The position numbers and the translations under genes were made by a program. The notes beneath the pieces are model-generated. The model was not told the origin of the DNA. It saw nothing but the letters and a program-made list of their open reading frames with translations, and did no database searches. From positions 643,501 to 707,500 of the forward strand of contig JAYKKM010000379.1 in the NCBI GenBank assembly GCA_035772405.1: DNA of 64,000 bases. Reading direction: 5' to 3'. This document shows positions 7,672-16,987 of this stretch, piece by piece; the first letter of the stretch is position 1; every line of letters begins with the position of its first letter. The DNA is from Chrysogorgia sp. JL179-B06. Its lineage: Eukaryota > Cnidaria > Anthozoa > Scleralcyonacea > Chrysogorgiidae.

Positions 7672-8910
7672 ATGAACACTAGTGAAAAAGAGTTGCTTCC
7701 TGGATATAGACGTCGTGAAATATCTGCTATCAAAGGCACAAGGACCCGTCACGTTGTGACACTGAACCCTAACAAAGCCAATCCAGAGGAAGAGTTATAC
7801 ATTGATATCCCAAGAACAAAGGGTAACACCTGTTTGGTACCCTCCAGTTTCCATCTCCTATTCGACTTCAAAAGTGCGAACGCGAAATCATGGTTTCTTA
7901 ATAACCTCTCGAGACTACTCTCTGAAAAGCTGGTTATAAAATTAGCAGGTGAGACTGTGTACGACAACTGTGGTGAGAGTGTTATCGGTACGTACAGAGA
8001 TTTATGGAGACCTAAAACAGAGCGAACGGCTATGATCGAATACGGCCTAGCAAACGAGAACCTTCGAAAGTTAATCTCGAAGGATGACAGCGGCGCGGCC
8101 AGTGGAAACGTACAAAAAGTTAGCGATGGTCTGATGTTCTCTATTCATGGCACCAAACAAAAGATTCAACTTGACAAGATTCTAGAAGATCATGGCTTAT
8201 ACGCACCGTATAACATGAACAATAATCTCAGGTATATAATCACACTCCCCAAAGCAACTGATATTATGTTGGCTCAATCCGGATCAGCTGTAGCTGGATA
8301 CACGTTGGAGAACCTCGAATTGGAGTACGAAACTATCGAGAGTCAAGAGATCGCTGATGAAGTATCATCTCTATACGCATCCGGTAGGTCTCTATCATAC
8401 GAGCACGTCACGCTAATGAAGACTGTGGAGTGGGATAAAGGAATCACACTTGTGAACGAAAACATTAACCTACCAAGAAAATCAATGAAAGCTATCGTTC
8501 TACTCTTCACAAATAAGACAAGAACTGACAGTGAGGAGTTCGTCTACCCAAACATAGAGTCAGTCAAACTTACTATTGAAGGCGTGCCAAACATGGTATA
8601 CAGTCAAGGAATACCAAAATCAAGACTATGGGTAGAAGCGAAACGACTATTTGGACGAAAACTAGACTGTGACCAGCACATGACTGTCCAAAAGTTTTAC
8701 AAAGACGGTTTCGCTTTGGTTGTTGACCTTAGATCTATCGAAGATAACGCGAAAGTAGCCACTGGAAAAAAGATCGTGAATACTCAGTCAGGAATACTGA
8801 TGGAAATCATTAAAAAAGTCACAACAGCGAACGTCATGTGTAGAATATTCATACTCTCCGACGGACTCGTAAACCTTATCAACAACGATCTACAATCAAT
8901 CCAATACTAA
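7672..8910 (+). CDS. Probable double-jelly-roll major capsid protein
   Basis: This 412-residue protein lies directly upstream of the packaging ATPase, the normal place for a Polinton major capsid gene. The N-terminal third has the pattern I associate with this family: LYIDIPRTKGNTCLVPSSF, then LLFDFKSANAKSWFLNNLSR and KLVIKLAGETVYD, followed by an RDLWR motif. The rest is rich in beta strands and ends with a hydrophobic strand, CRIFILSDGLVNLINN. There is no membrane segment or signal peptide. Length and gene order fit the Polinton/adintovirus family of double-jelly-roll proteins that form icosahedral shells. The start follows a strong TATA-like motif. The frame is intact. A structure prediction would settle the fold. 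Confidence 0.75.
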   Translation: MNTSEKELLPGYRRREISAIKGTRTRHVVTLNPNKANPEEELYIDIPRTKGNTCLVPSSFHLLFDFKSANAKSWFLNNLSRLLSEKLVIKLAGETVYDNCGESVIGTYRDLWRPKTERTAMIEYGLANENLRKLISKDDSGAASGNVQKVSDGLMFSIHGTKQKIQLDKILEDHGLYAPYNMNNNLRYIITLPKATDIMLAQSGSAVAGYTLENLELEYETIESQEIADEVSSLYASGRSLSYEHVTLMKTVEWDKGITLVNENINLPRKSMKAIVLLFTNKTRTDSEEFVYPNIESVKLTIEGVPNMVYSQGIPKSRLWVEAKRLFGRKLDCDQHMTVQKFYKDGFALVVDLRSIEDNAKVATGKKIVNTQSGILMEIIKKVTTANVMCRIFILSDGLVNLINNDLQSIQY

Positions 8911-8912
8911 AA

Positions 8913-8927
8913 CATATAGTATCCTAT
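8913..8927 (+). promoter_or_regulatory. TATA-like motif of the ATPase gene
   Basis: CATATAGTATCCTAT lies in the 17-bp gap between the capsid stop and ATG 8928. Confidence 0.45.
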
Positions 8928-9566
8928 ATGAAAACACCTTTTAACATGCTAATTGTTGGTATGACAGCCTGCGGCAAAACGTACTACCTCTTGGATATGA
9001 TAGAGAAAGAATACACGAATCACTTCGAGTATATCATTCTTATATGTCCAACATTTGAATGGAACAAAACGTACACAGAGTGGAAATACTTGAGAGACCC
9101 AGACTTTATCACTATTCAGTGTGAGCAAGATAAGGTCAACGTAGTCCTCAAATATGTGACTGACACTTACAAAGGTACCAATTCACTAATAATATTAGAT
9201 GATTGTGCTGGTGGGCAGGACGTTAAAAACAGAACAAGCGAACTAGTGAAACTAGCCTTTAGCGCTAGACACTACAACCTATCCACAATAGTCATAACAC
9301 AACAACTAACCTCAATTAGTAAACCGTATCGCGAAAACATCTCAAAGTTAGTAACATTCTACAACCCTAACAGAAACGACATGAAAATTATCGTAGACGA
9401 TTATCTCAACGGCGTTGATAAAGTGGAAATTCATAAAATAATAAAACAGTTGAAAGACAACGAGTACGCAAGATTGGAGATACTTCTAAGACATCCATAC
9501 TCATACGAAATAGTTATTCCGCAAAAACAAAACACACCGTATAATATAGGACATCCCAAAACGTAA
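8928..9566 (+). CDS. FtsK/HerA-type DNA packaging ATPase
   Basis: A 212-residue ATPase of the A32/FtsK-HerA packaging family, expected to pump element DNA into capsids. Walker A is GMTACGKT (residues 11-18), Walker B is LIILDD (87-92), and a polar sensor strand IVITQQ lies at about 126-131. The order (P-loop, central acidic strand, short arginine-containing tail) and the small size are typical of Polinton ATPases. It is 17 bp downstream of the capsid gene, and its 3' end overlaps the next reading frame. All motifs are intact, so it is likely functional. Confidence 0.92.
   Translation: MKTPFNMLIVGMTACGKTYYLLDMIEKEYTNHFEYIILICPTFEWNKTYTEWKYLRDPDFITIQCEQDKVNVVLKYVTDTYKGTNSLIILDDCAGGQDVKNRTSELVKLAFSARHYNLSTIVITQQLTSISKPYRENISKLVTFYNPNRNDMKIIVDDYLNGVDKVEIHKIIKQLKDNEYARLEILLRHPYSYEIVIPQKQNTPYNIGHPKT
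9534..9552 (+). promoter_or_regulatory. Start motif without an ATG
   Basis: CCGTATAATATAGG matches the motif found before other genes (compare CGTATAATATAG at the 97-aa gene), but ATC, not ATG, follows three bases later (9553-9555). It lies inside the last codons of the ATPase gene. Confidence 0.4.
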
Positions 9567-10101
9567 AACAAAAAATCTCGAGACAATTGACGAACTCATT
9601 GAAGACATACAAGAAGCAGAACAGGAAGTGATTGACGAACCACAAATCGACACGTCACAAGTTGACAACACTCCTCAAACTGATGTAGACAAGAAACGAG
9701 ACGAACTAAGAAGACTCTCAGAGGACGGTGAGATAGACAAATCCATCGCTTATCTCAAAAAGGCCTCAGACAAAGTTATCAACAAGATCTACGAAGAATG
9801 GGAGGTAAAAAGAATGGAGAAAGCGAACGTGTTTCTCTGTGACCTTTTAATAAGCAAGTTCGCCCACGCGTTAGGAGGGTTCAACGCTATTGAATCACCT
9901 GAAAAGCTAGAAAAAGAGTTGATTACTGACCAGCTACTTAAAAGAGACGTAGAGAAATTTATATCATACGTATCCCCCTACCTCCCTTGTTTAGGGTTGT
10001 TATCGGGTGGACTGACAACTAGTAAACACGTATTTAGCCACATGGCTAGAGGGGAAATCCCCGAGGGGGAACCCCCGAATGAAGGAGACAGTTCTACCTA
10101 A
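9553..10101 (+). CDS. Unknown acidic protein, start codon apparently lost (about 182 codons)
   Basis: The frame is open from just before 9553 to 10101. No ATG occurs near the expected start; ATC at 9553 sits where ATG would be relative to the promoter motif, and GTG at 9628 is the first alternative. The N-terminal 60 residues are acidic and low in hydrophobics. The middle is helical and charged (YLKKASDKVINKIYEEWEVKRMEK). The C-terminal part has a hydrophobic stretch, YLPCLGLLSGGL, before a Pro/Glu-rich tail. The position after the ATPase suggests a late or virion-related product, but I do not recognise it. A single substitution or sequence error at the start is the simplest explanation. Confidence 0.5.
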   Translation: MPKRKTKNLETIDELIEDIQEAEQEVIDEPQIDTSQVDNTPQTDVDKKRDELRRLSEDGEIDKSIAYLKKASDKVINKIYEEWEVKRMEKANVFLCDLLISKFAHALGGFNAIESPEKLEKELITDQLLKRDVEKFISYVSPYLPCLGLLSGGLTTSKHVFSHMARGEIPEGEPPNEGDSST

Positions 10102-10150
10102 TTATAACAATTTACAAAACGACCTAAAGACATGAGTATATACTAACTTA

Positions 10151-10369
10151 ATGAGAGGTGTAGAACGTCAGGAGTCAGTGGAGGAAAAGACAGTGAGACT
10201 CAACAAAGAGTTGTTATTTATCTACCAGATTAGAGAGCTCAAACGACAACTCTTCACTAATAGTGATGTAGAACGTGAGGAACTAGACGAGAGGTTTAAA
10301 CATACTGTACTCGGGAAAAGGATGATCAGTCACAACAGAGAGTTGCAGCTTCTATGTACTAACACTTGA
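10151..10369 (+). CDS. Small helical protein (72 aa)
   Basis: A charged, helix-prone protein rich in E, R, K and L (RLNKELLFIYQIRELKRQLF), possibly a coiled coil. The ATG follows GAGTATATACTAACTTA, a variant of the usual start motif with slightly larger spacing. It is the last gene of the plus-strand block before the E1 terminus. Its final codons are part of a 65-66-bp tandem duplication that continues downstream. The family and function are unknown. Confidence 0.45.
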   Translation: MRGVERQESVEEKTVRLNKELLFIYQIRELKRQLFTNSDVEREELDERFKHTVLGKRMISHNRELQLLCTNT

Positions 10370-10445
10370 AAAACACTTGGGGAAAGGATGACCAGTCACG
10401 ACAGAGAATTGCAGCTTCTACGTACTAACACTCGAAAAACTATTT
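10312..10445. repeat. Tandem duplication of the end of the 72-aa gene
   Basis: The segment beginning GGGAAAAGGATGATCAGTCA (from about 10314) recurs from about 10380 with a few substitutions (GGGGAAAGGATGACCAGTCA). The second copy lies after the stop. The remaining sequence up to the palindrome at 10496 shows nothing recognisable. Confidence 0.75.
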
Positions 10446-10495
10446 TGGGAAACGCGTGTGATGGTTTTCGAGTCTAACTTATTTCATCTCGTTTT

Positions 10496-10594
10496 AGTAG
10501 TCTCGAAAGTGGGGGTAACAGCGAATTTTTCAATTTTAGTTGCGAAGCACGAAAAATTGAAAACTGCGCTGGTAGCCCCACTTTCTATACTACT
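10496..10594. repeat. E1 right terminus: palindromic terminal inverted repeat
   Basis: The outer arm ends CCCCACTTTCTATACTACT at 10594. The inner arm, AGTAGTCTCGAAAGTGGGGG, begins at 10496. Between them, TTTTCAATTTT and AAAATTGAAAA also pair, so most of the 99 bp can fold into one hairpin. The outer arm is the reverse complement of the start of E2 (AGTAGTATAGAAAGTGGGGC at 52581), so it is one half of the element's terminal inverted repeat. Polinton ends characteristically start with AG, as here. Satellite follows with no spacer. Confidence 0.85.
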
Positions 10595-13378
10595 CTTGAC
10601 AAGTTGTCTTGTCTTGACAAGTTGTCTTGTCTTGACAAGTTGTCTTGTCTTGACAAGTTGTCTTGTCTTGACAAGTTGTCTTGTCTTGACAAGTTGTCTT
10701 GTCTTGACAAGTTGTCTTGTCTTGACAAGTTGTCTTGACAAGTTGTCTTGACAAGTTGTCTTGACAAGTTGTCTTGACAAGTTGTCTTGTCTTGACAAGT
10801 TGTCTTGACAAGTTGTCTTGACAAGTTGTCTTGACAAGTTGTCTTGACAAGTTGTCTTGACAAGTTGTCTTGACAAGTTGTCTTGACAAGTTGTCTTGAC
10901 AAGTTGTCTTGACAAGTTGTCTTGACAAGTTGTCTTGACAAGTTGTCTTGACAAGTTGTCTTGACAAGTTGTCTTGACAAGTTGTCTTGTCTTGACAAGT
11001 TGTCTTGTCTTGACAAGTTGTCTTGTCTTGACAAGTTGTCTTGTCTTGACAAGTTGTCTTGTCTTGACAAGTTGTCTTGTCTTGACAAGTTGTCTTGTCT
11101 TGACAAGTTGTCTTGTCTTGACAAGTTGTCTTGTCTTGACAAGTTGTCTTGTCTTGACAAGTTGTCTTGTCTTGACAAGTTGTCTTGTCTTGACAAGTTG
11201 TCTTGTCTTGACAAGTTGTCTTGTCTTGACAAGTTGTCTTGTCTTGACAAGTTGTCTTGTCTTGACAAGTTGTCTTGTCTTGACAAGTTGTCTTGTCTTG
11301 ACAAGTTGTCTTGACAAGTTGTCTTGACAAGTTGTCTTGACAAGTTGTCTTGACAAGTTGTCTTGACAAGTTGTCTTGTCTTGACAAGTTGTCTTGTCTT
11401 GACAAGTTGTCTTGTCTTGACAAGTTGTCTTGTCTTGACAAGTTGTCTTGTCTTGACAAGTTGTCTTGTCTTGACAAGTTGTCTTGTCTTGACAAGTTGT
11501 CTTGTCTTGACAAGTTGTCTTGTCTTGACAAGTTGTCTTGTCTTGACAAGTTGTCTTGACAAGTTGTCTTGTCTTGACAAGTTGTCTTGTCTTGACAAGT
11601 TGTCTTGTCTTGACAAGTTGTCTTGACAAGTTGTCTTGACAAGTTGTCTTGTCTTGTCTTGACAAGTTGTCTTGACAAGTTGTCTTGACAAGTTGTCTTG
11701 TCTTGACAAGTTGTCTTGTCTTGACAAGTTGTCTTGTCTTGACAAGTTGTCTTGTCTTGACAAGTTGTCTTGTCTTGACAAGTTGTCTTGTCTTGACAAG
11801 TTGTCTTGACAAGTTGTCTTGACAAGTTGTCTTGACAAGTTGTCTTGACAAGTTGTCTTGACAAGTTGTCTTGACAAGTTGTCTTGACAAGTTGTCTTGT
11901 CTTGACAAGTTGTCTTGTCTTGACAAGTTGTCTTGTCTTGACAAGTTGTCTTGTCTTGACAAGTTGTCTTGTCTTGACAAGTTGTCTTGTCTTGACAAGT
12001 TGTCTTGACAAGTTGTCTTGTCTTGACAAGTTGTCTTGTCTTGACAAGTTGTCTTGTCTTGACAAGTTGTCTTGACAAGTTGTCTTGACAAGTTGTCTTG
12101 TCTTGTCTTGACAAGTTGTCTTGACAAGTTGTCTTGTCTTGACAAGTTGTCTTGTCTTGACAAGTTGTCTTGTCTTGACAAGTTGTCTTGTCTTGACAAG
12201 TCTTGTCTTGACAAGTTGTCTTGACAAGTTGTCTTGACAAGTTGTCTTGACAAGTTGTCTTGACAAGTTGTCTTGACAAGTTGTCTTGACAAGTTGTCTT
12301 GACAAGTTGTCTTGACAAGTTGTCTTGACAAGTTGTCTTGACAAGTAGTCTTGACAAGTTGTCTTGACAAGTTGTCTTGACAAGTTGTCTTGTCTTGACA
12401 AGTTGTCTTGTCTTGACAAGTTGTCTTTTCTTGACAAGTTGTCTTGTCTTGACAAGTTGTCTTGTCTTGACAAGTTGTCTTGTCTTGACAAGTTGTCTTG
12501 TCTTGACAAGTTGTCTTGTCTTGACAAGTTGTCTTGTCTTGACAAGTTGTCTTGTCTTGACAAGTTGTCTTGACAAGTTGTCTTGACAAGTTGTCTTGAC
12601 AAGTTGTCTTGACAAGTTGTCTTGACAAGTTGTCTTGACAAGTTGTCTTGACAAGTTGTCTTGACAAGTTTTCTTGACAAGTTGTCTTGACAAGTTGTCT
12701 TGACAAGTTGTCTTGACAAGTTGTCTTGACAAGTTGTCTTGACAAGTTGTCTTGACAAGTTGTCTTGACAAGTTGTCTTGACAAGTTGTCTTGACAAGTT
12801 GTCTTGACAAGTTGTCTTGTCTTGACAAGTTGTCTTGACAAGTTGTCTTGTCTTGACAAGTTGTCTTGTCTTGACAAGTTGTCTTGTCTTGACAAGTTGT
12901 CTTGACAAGTTGTCTTGTCTTGACAAGTTGTCTTGTCTTGACAAGTTGTCTTGTCTTGACAAGTTGTCTTGTCTTGACAAGTTGTCTTGTCTTGACAAGT
13001 TGTCTTGTCTTGACAAGTTGTCTTGTCTTGACAAGTTGTCTTGTCTTGACAAGTTGTCTTGTCTTGACAAGTTGTCTTGTCTTGACAAGTTGTCTTGTCT
13101 TGACAAGTTGTCTTGTCTTGACAAGTTGTCTTGACAAGTTGTCTTGACAAGTTGTCTTGACAAGTTGTCTTGTCTTGTCTTGACAAGTTGTCTTGACAAG
13201 TTGTCTTGTCTTGACAAGTTGTCTTGTCTTGACAAGTTGTCTTGTCTTGACAAGTTGTCTTGTCTTGACAAGTTGTCTTGTCTTGACAAGTTGTCTTGAC
13301 AAGTTGTCTTGACAAGTTGTCTTGACAAGTTGTCTTGACAAGTTGTCTTGACAAGTTGTCTTCTCTTGACAAGTTGTC

Positions 13379-14290
13379 TTGACAAGTTATCTTGTCTTGA
13401 CAAGTTGTCTTGTCTTGACAAGTTGTCTTGTCTTGACAAGTTGTCTTGTCTTGACAAGTTGTCTTGTCTTGACAAGTTGTCTTGTCTTGACAAGTTGTCT
13501 TGTCTTGACTAGTTGTCTTGTCATGACAAGTTGTCTTGTCTTGACAAGTTGTCTTGTCTTGACAAGTTGTCTTGTCTTGACAAGTTGTCTTGTCTTGACA
13601 AGTTATCTTGTCTTGACAAGTTGTCTTGTCTTGACAAGTTGTCTTGTCTTGACAAGTTGTCTTTTCTTGACAAGTTGTCTTTTCTTGACAAGTTGTCTTG
13701 TCTTGACAAGTTGTCTTGTCTTGACAAGTTGTCTTGTCTTGACAAGTTGTCTTGTCTTGACAAGTTGTCTTGTCTTGACAAGTTGTCTTGTCTTGACAAG
13801 TTGTCTTGTCTTGACAAGTTGTCTTGTCTTGACAAGTTGTCTTGTCTTGACAAGTTGTCTTGTCTTGACAAGTTGTCTTGTCTTGACAAGTTGTCTTGTC
13901 TTGACAAGTTGTCTTGTCTTGACAAGTTGTCTTGTCTTGACAAGTTGTCTTGTCTTGACAAGTTGTCTTGTCTTGACAAGTTGTCTTGTCTTGACAAGTT
14001 GTCTTGTCATGACAAGTTGTCTTGTCTTGACAAGTTGTCTTGTCTTGACAAGTTGTCTTGTCTTGACAAGTTGTCTTGTCTTGACAAGTTGTCTTGTCTT
14101 GACAAGTTGTCTTGTCTTGACAAGTTGTCTTTTCTTGACAAGTTGTCTTGTCTCGACAAGTTGTCTTGTCTCGACAAGTTGTCTTGTCTCGACAAGTTGT
14201 CTTGTCTCGACAAGTTGTCTTGTCTTGACAAGTTGTCTTGTCTCGACAAGTTATCTTGTCTTGACAAGTTGTCTTGACAAGTTGTCTTGA
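13379..14290. repeat. Variant-rich higher-order block of the satellite
   Basis: A run of 18-bp units carrying diagnostic variants in order: TTATCTTG, GACTAGTTGTCTTGTCATGAC, TTATCTTG, two successive TTTTCTTG, CATGAC, then TCTCGAC four times, a normal unit, TCTCGAC and TTATCTTG. Parts of this order recur at 16202-16987, 34085-34883 and 46345-47143, and the TCTCGAC series recurs at about 26080-26190. Confidence 0.8.
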
Positions 14291-16201
14291 CAAGTTGTCT
14301 TGACAAGTTGTCTTGACAAGTTGTCTTGACAAGTTGTCTTGACAAGTTGTCTTGACAAGTTGTCTTGACAAGTTGTCTTGACAAGTTGTCTTGACAAGTT
14401 GTCTTGACAAGTTGTCTTGACAAGTTGTCTTGACAAGTTGTCTTGACAAGTTGTCTTGACAAGTTGTCTTGACAAGTTGTCTTGTCTTGACAAGTTGTCT
14501 TGACAAGTTGTCTTGTCTTGACAAGTTGTCTTGACAAGTTGTCTTGTCTTGACAAGTTGTCTTGTCTTGACAAGTTGTCTTGTCTTGACAAGTTGTCTTG
14601 ACAAGTTGTCTTGTCTTGACAAGTTGTCTTGTCTTGACAAGTTGTCTTGTCTTGACAAGTTGTCTTGTCTTGACAAGTTGTCTTGACAAGTTGTCTTGAC
14701 AAGTTGTCTTGACAAGTTGTCTTGACAAGTTGTCTTGACAAGTTGTCTTGACAAGTTGTCTTGTCTTGACAAGTTGTCTTGACAAGTTGTCTTGTCTTGA
14801 CAAGTTGTCTTGTCTTGACAAGTTGTCTTGTCTTGACAAGTTGTCTTGTCTTGACAAGTTGTCTTGTCTTGACAAGTTGTCTTGTCTTGACAAGTTGTCT
14901 TGTCTTGACAAGTTGTCTTTACTTGACAAGTTGTCTTGTCTTGACAAGTTGTCTTGTCTCGACAAGTTGTCTTGTCTTGACAAGTTGTCTTGTCTTGACA
15001 AGTTGTCTTGTCTTGACAAGTTGTCTTGTCTTGACAAGTTGTCTTGTCTTGACAAGTTGTCTTGACAAGTTGTCTTGACTTGACAAGTTGTCTTGACAAG
15101 TTGTCTTGTCTTGACAAGTTGTCTTGTCTTCACAAGTTGTCTTGTCTTGACAAGTTGTCTTGACAAGTTGTCTTGTCTTTACAAGTTGTCTTGTCTTGAC
15201 AAGTTGTCTTGTCTTGACAAGTTGTCTTGTTTTGACAAGTTGTCTTGTCTTGACAAGTTGTCTTGTCTTGACAAGTTGTCTTGTCTTGACAAGTTGTCTT
15301 GTCTTGACAAGTTGTCTTGTCTTGACAAGTTGTCTTGTCTTGACAAGTTGTCTTGTCTTGACAAGTTGTCTTGTCTTGACAAGTTGTCTTGTCTTGACAA
15401 GTTGGCTTGTCTTGACAAGTTGTCTTGTCTTGACAAGTTGTCTTGTCTTGACAAGTTGTCTTGTCTTGACAAGTTGTCTTGTCTTGACAAGTTGTCTTGT
15501 CTTGACAAGTTGTCTTGTCTTGACAAGTTGTCTTGTCTTGACAAGTTGTCCTGACAAGTTGTCTTGTCTTGACAAGTTGTCTTGTCTTGACAAGTTGTCT
15601 TGTCTTGACAAGTTGTCTTGTCTTGACAAGTTGTCTTGACAAGTTGTCTTGACAAGTTGTCTTGACAAGTTGTCTTGACAAGTTGTCTTGTCTTGTCTTG
15701 ACAAGTTGTCTTGACAAGTTGTCTTGACAAGTTGTCTTGACAAGTTGTCTTGACAAGTTGTCTTGACAAGTTGTCTTGTCTTGACAAGTTGTCTTGTCTT
15801 GACAAGTTGTCTTGTCTTGACAAGTTGTCTTGTCTTGACAAGTTGTCTTGTCTTGACAAGTTGTCTTGTCTTGACAAGTTGTCTTGTCTTGACAAGTTGT
15901 CTTGTCTTGACAAGTTGTCTTGTCTTGACAAGTTGTCTTGTCTTGACAAGTTGTCTTGTCTTGACAAGTTGTCTTGTCTTGACAAGTTGTCTTGTCTTGA
16001 CAAGTTGTCTTGTCTTGACAAGTTGTCTTGACAAGTTGTCTTGACAAGTTGTCTTGTCTTGACAAGTTGTCTTGACAAGTTGTCTTGACAAGTTGTCTTG
16101 ACAAGTTGTCTTGACAAGTTGTCTTGACAAGTTGTCTTGACAAGTTGTCTTGACAAGTTGTCTTGACAAGTTGTCTTGACAAGTTGTCTTGACAAGTTGT
16201 C

Positions 16202-16987
16202 TTGACAAGTTATCTTGTCTTGACAAGTTGTCTTGTCTTGACAAGTTGTCTTGTCTTGACAAGTTGTCTTGTCTTGACAAGTTGTCTTGTCTTGACAAGT
16301 TGTCTTGTCTTGACAAGTTGTCTTGTCTTGACTAGTTGTCTTGTCATGACAAGTTGTCTTGTCTTGACAAGTTGTCTTGTCTTGACAAGTTGTCTTGTCT
16401 TGACAAGTTGTCTTGTCTTGACAAGTTATCTTGTCTTGACAAGTTGTCTTGTCTTGACAAGTTGTCTTGTCTTGACAAGTTGTCTTTTCTTGACAAGTTG
16501 TCTTTTCTTGACAAGTTGTCTTGTCTTGACAAGTTGTCTTGTCTTGACAAGTTGTCTTGTCTTGACAAGTTGTCTTGTCTTGACAAGTTGTCTTGTCTTG
16601 ACAAGTTGTCTTGTCTTGACAAGTTGTCTTGTCTTGACAAGTTGTCTTGTCTTGACAAGTTGTCTTGTCTTGACAAGTTGTCTTGTCTTGACAAGTTGTC
16701 TTGTCTTGACAAGTTGTCTTGTCTTGACAAGTTGTCTTGTCTTGACAAGTTGTCTTGTCTTGACAAGTTGTCTTGTCTTGACAAGTTGTCTTGTCTTGAC
16801 AAGTTGTCTTGTCTTGACAAGTTGTCTTGTCTTGACAAGTTGTCTTGTCTTGACAAGTTGTCTTGTCTTGACAAGTTGTCTTGTCTTGACAAGTTGTCTT
16901 GTCTTGACAAGTTGTCTTGTCTTGACAAGTTGTCTTGTCTTGACAAGTTGTCTTGACAAGTTGTCTTGTCTTGACAAGTTGTCTTGA
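16202..16987. repeat. Second copy of the variant-rich satellite block
   Basis: It repeats the GACTAG/CATGAC pair and the double TTTTCTTG about 2823 bp downstream of their positions in the block at 13379. Confidence 0.8.

Noticed and set aside
10040..10080. GGGGAAATCCCC and GGGGGAACCCCC as regulatory hairpins
   Set aside because: They are short, lie in the Pro/Glu-rich tail of a reading frame, and have no second copy in the window to test pairing.
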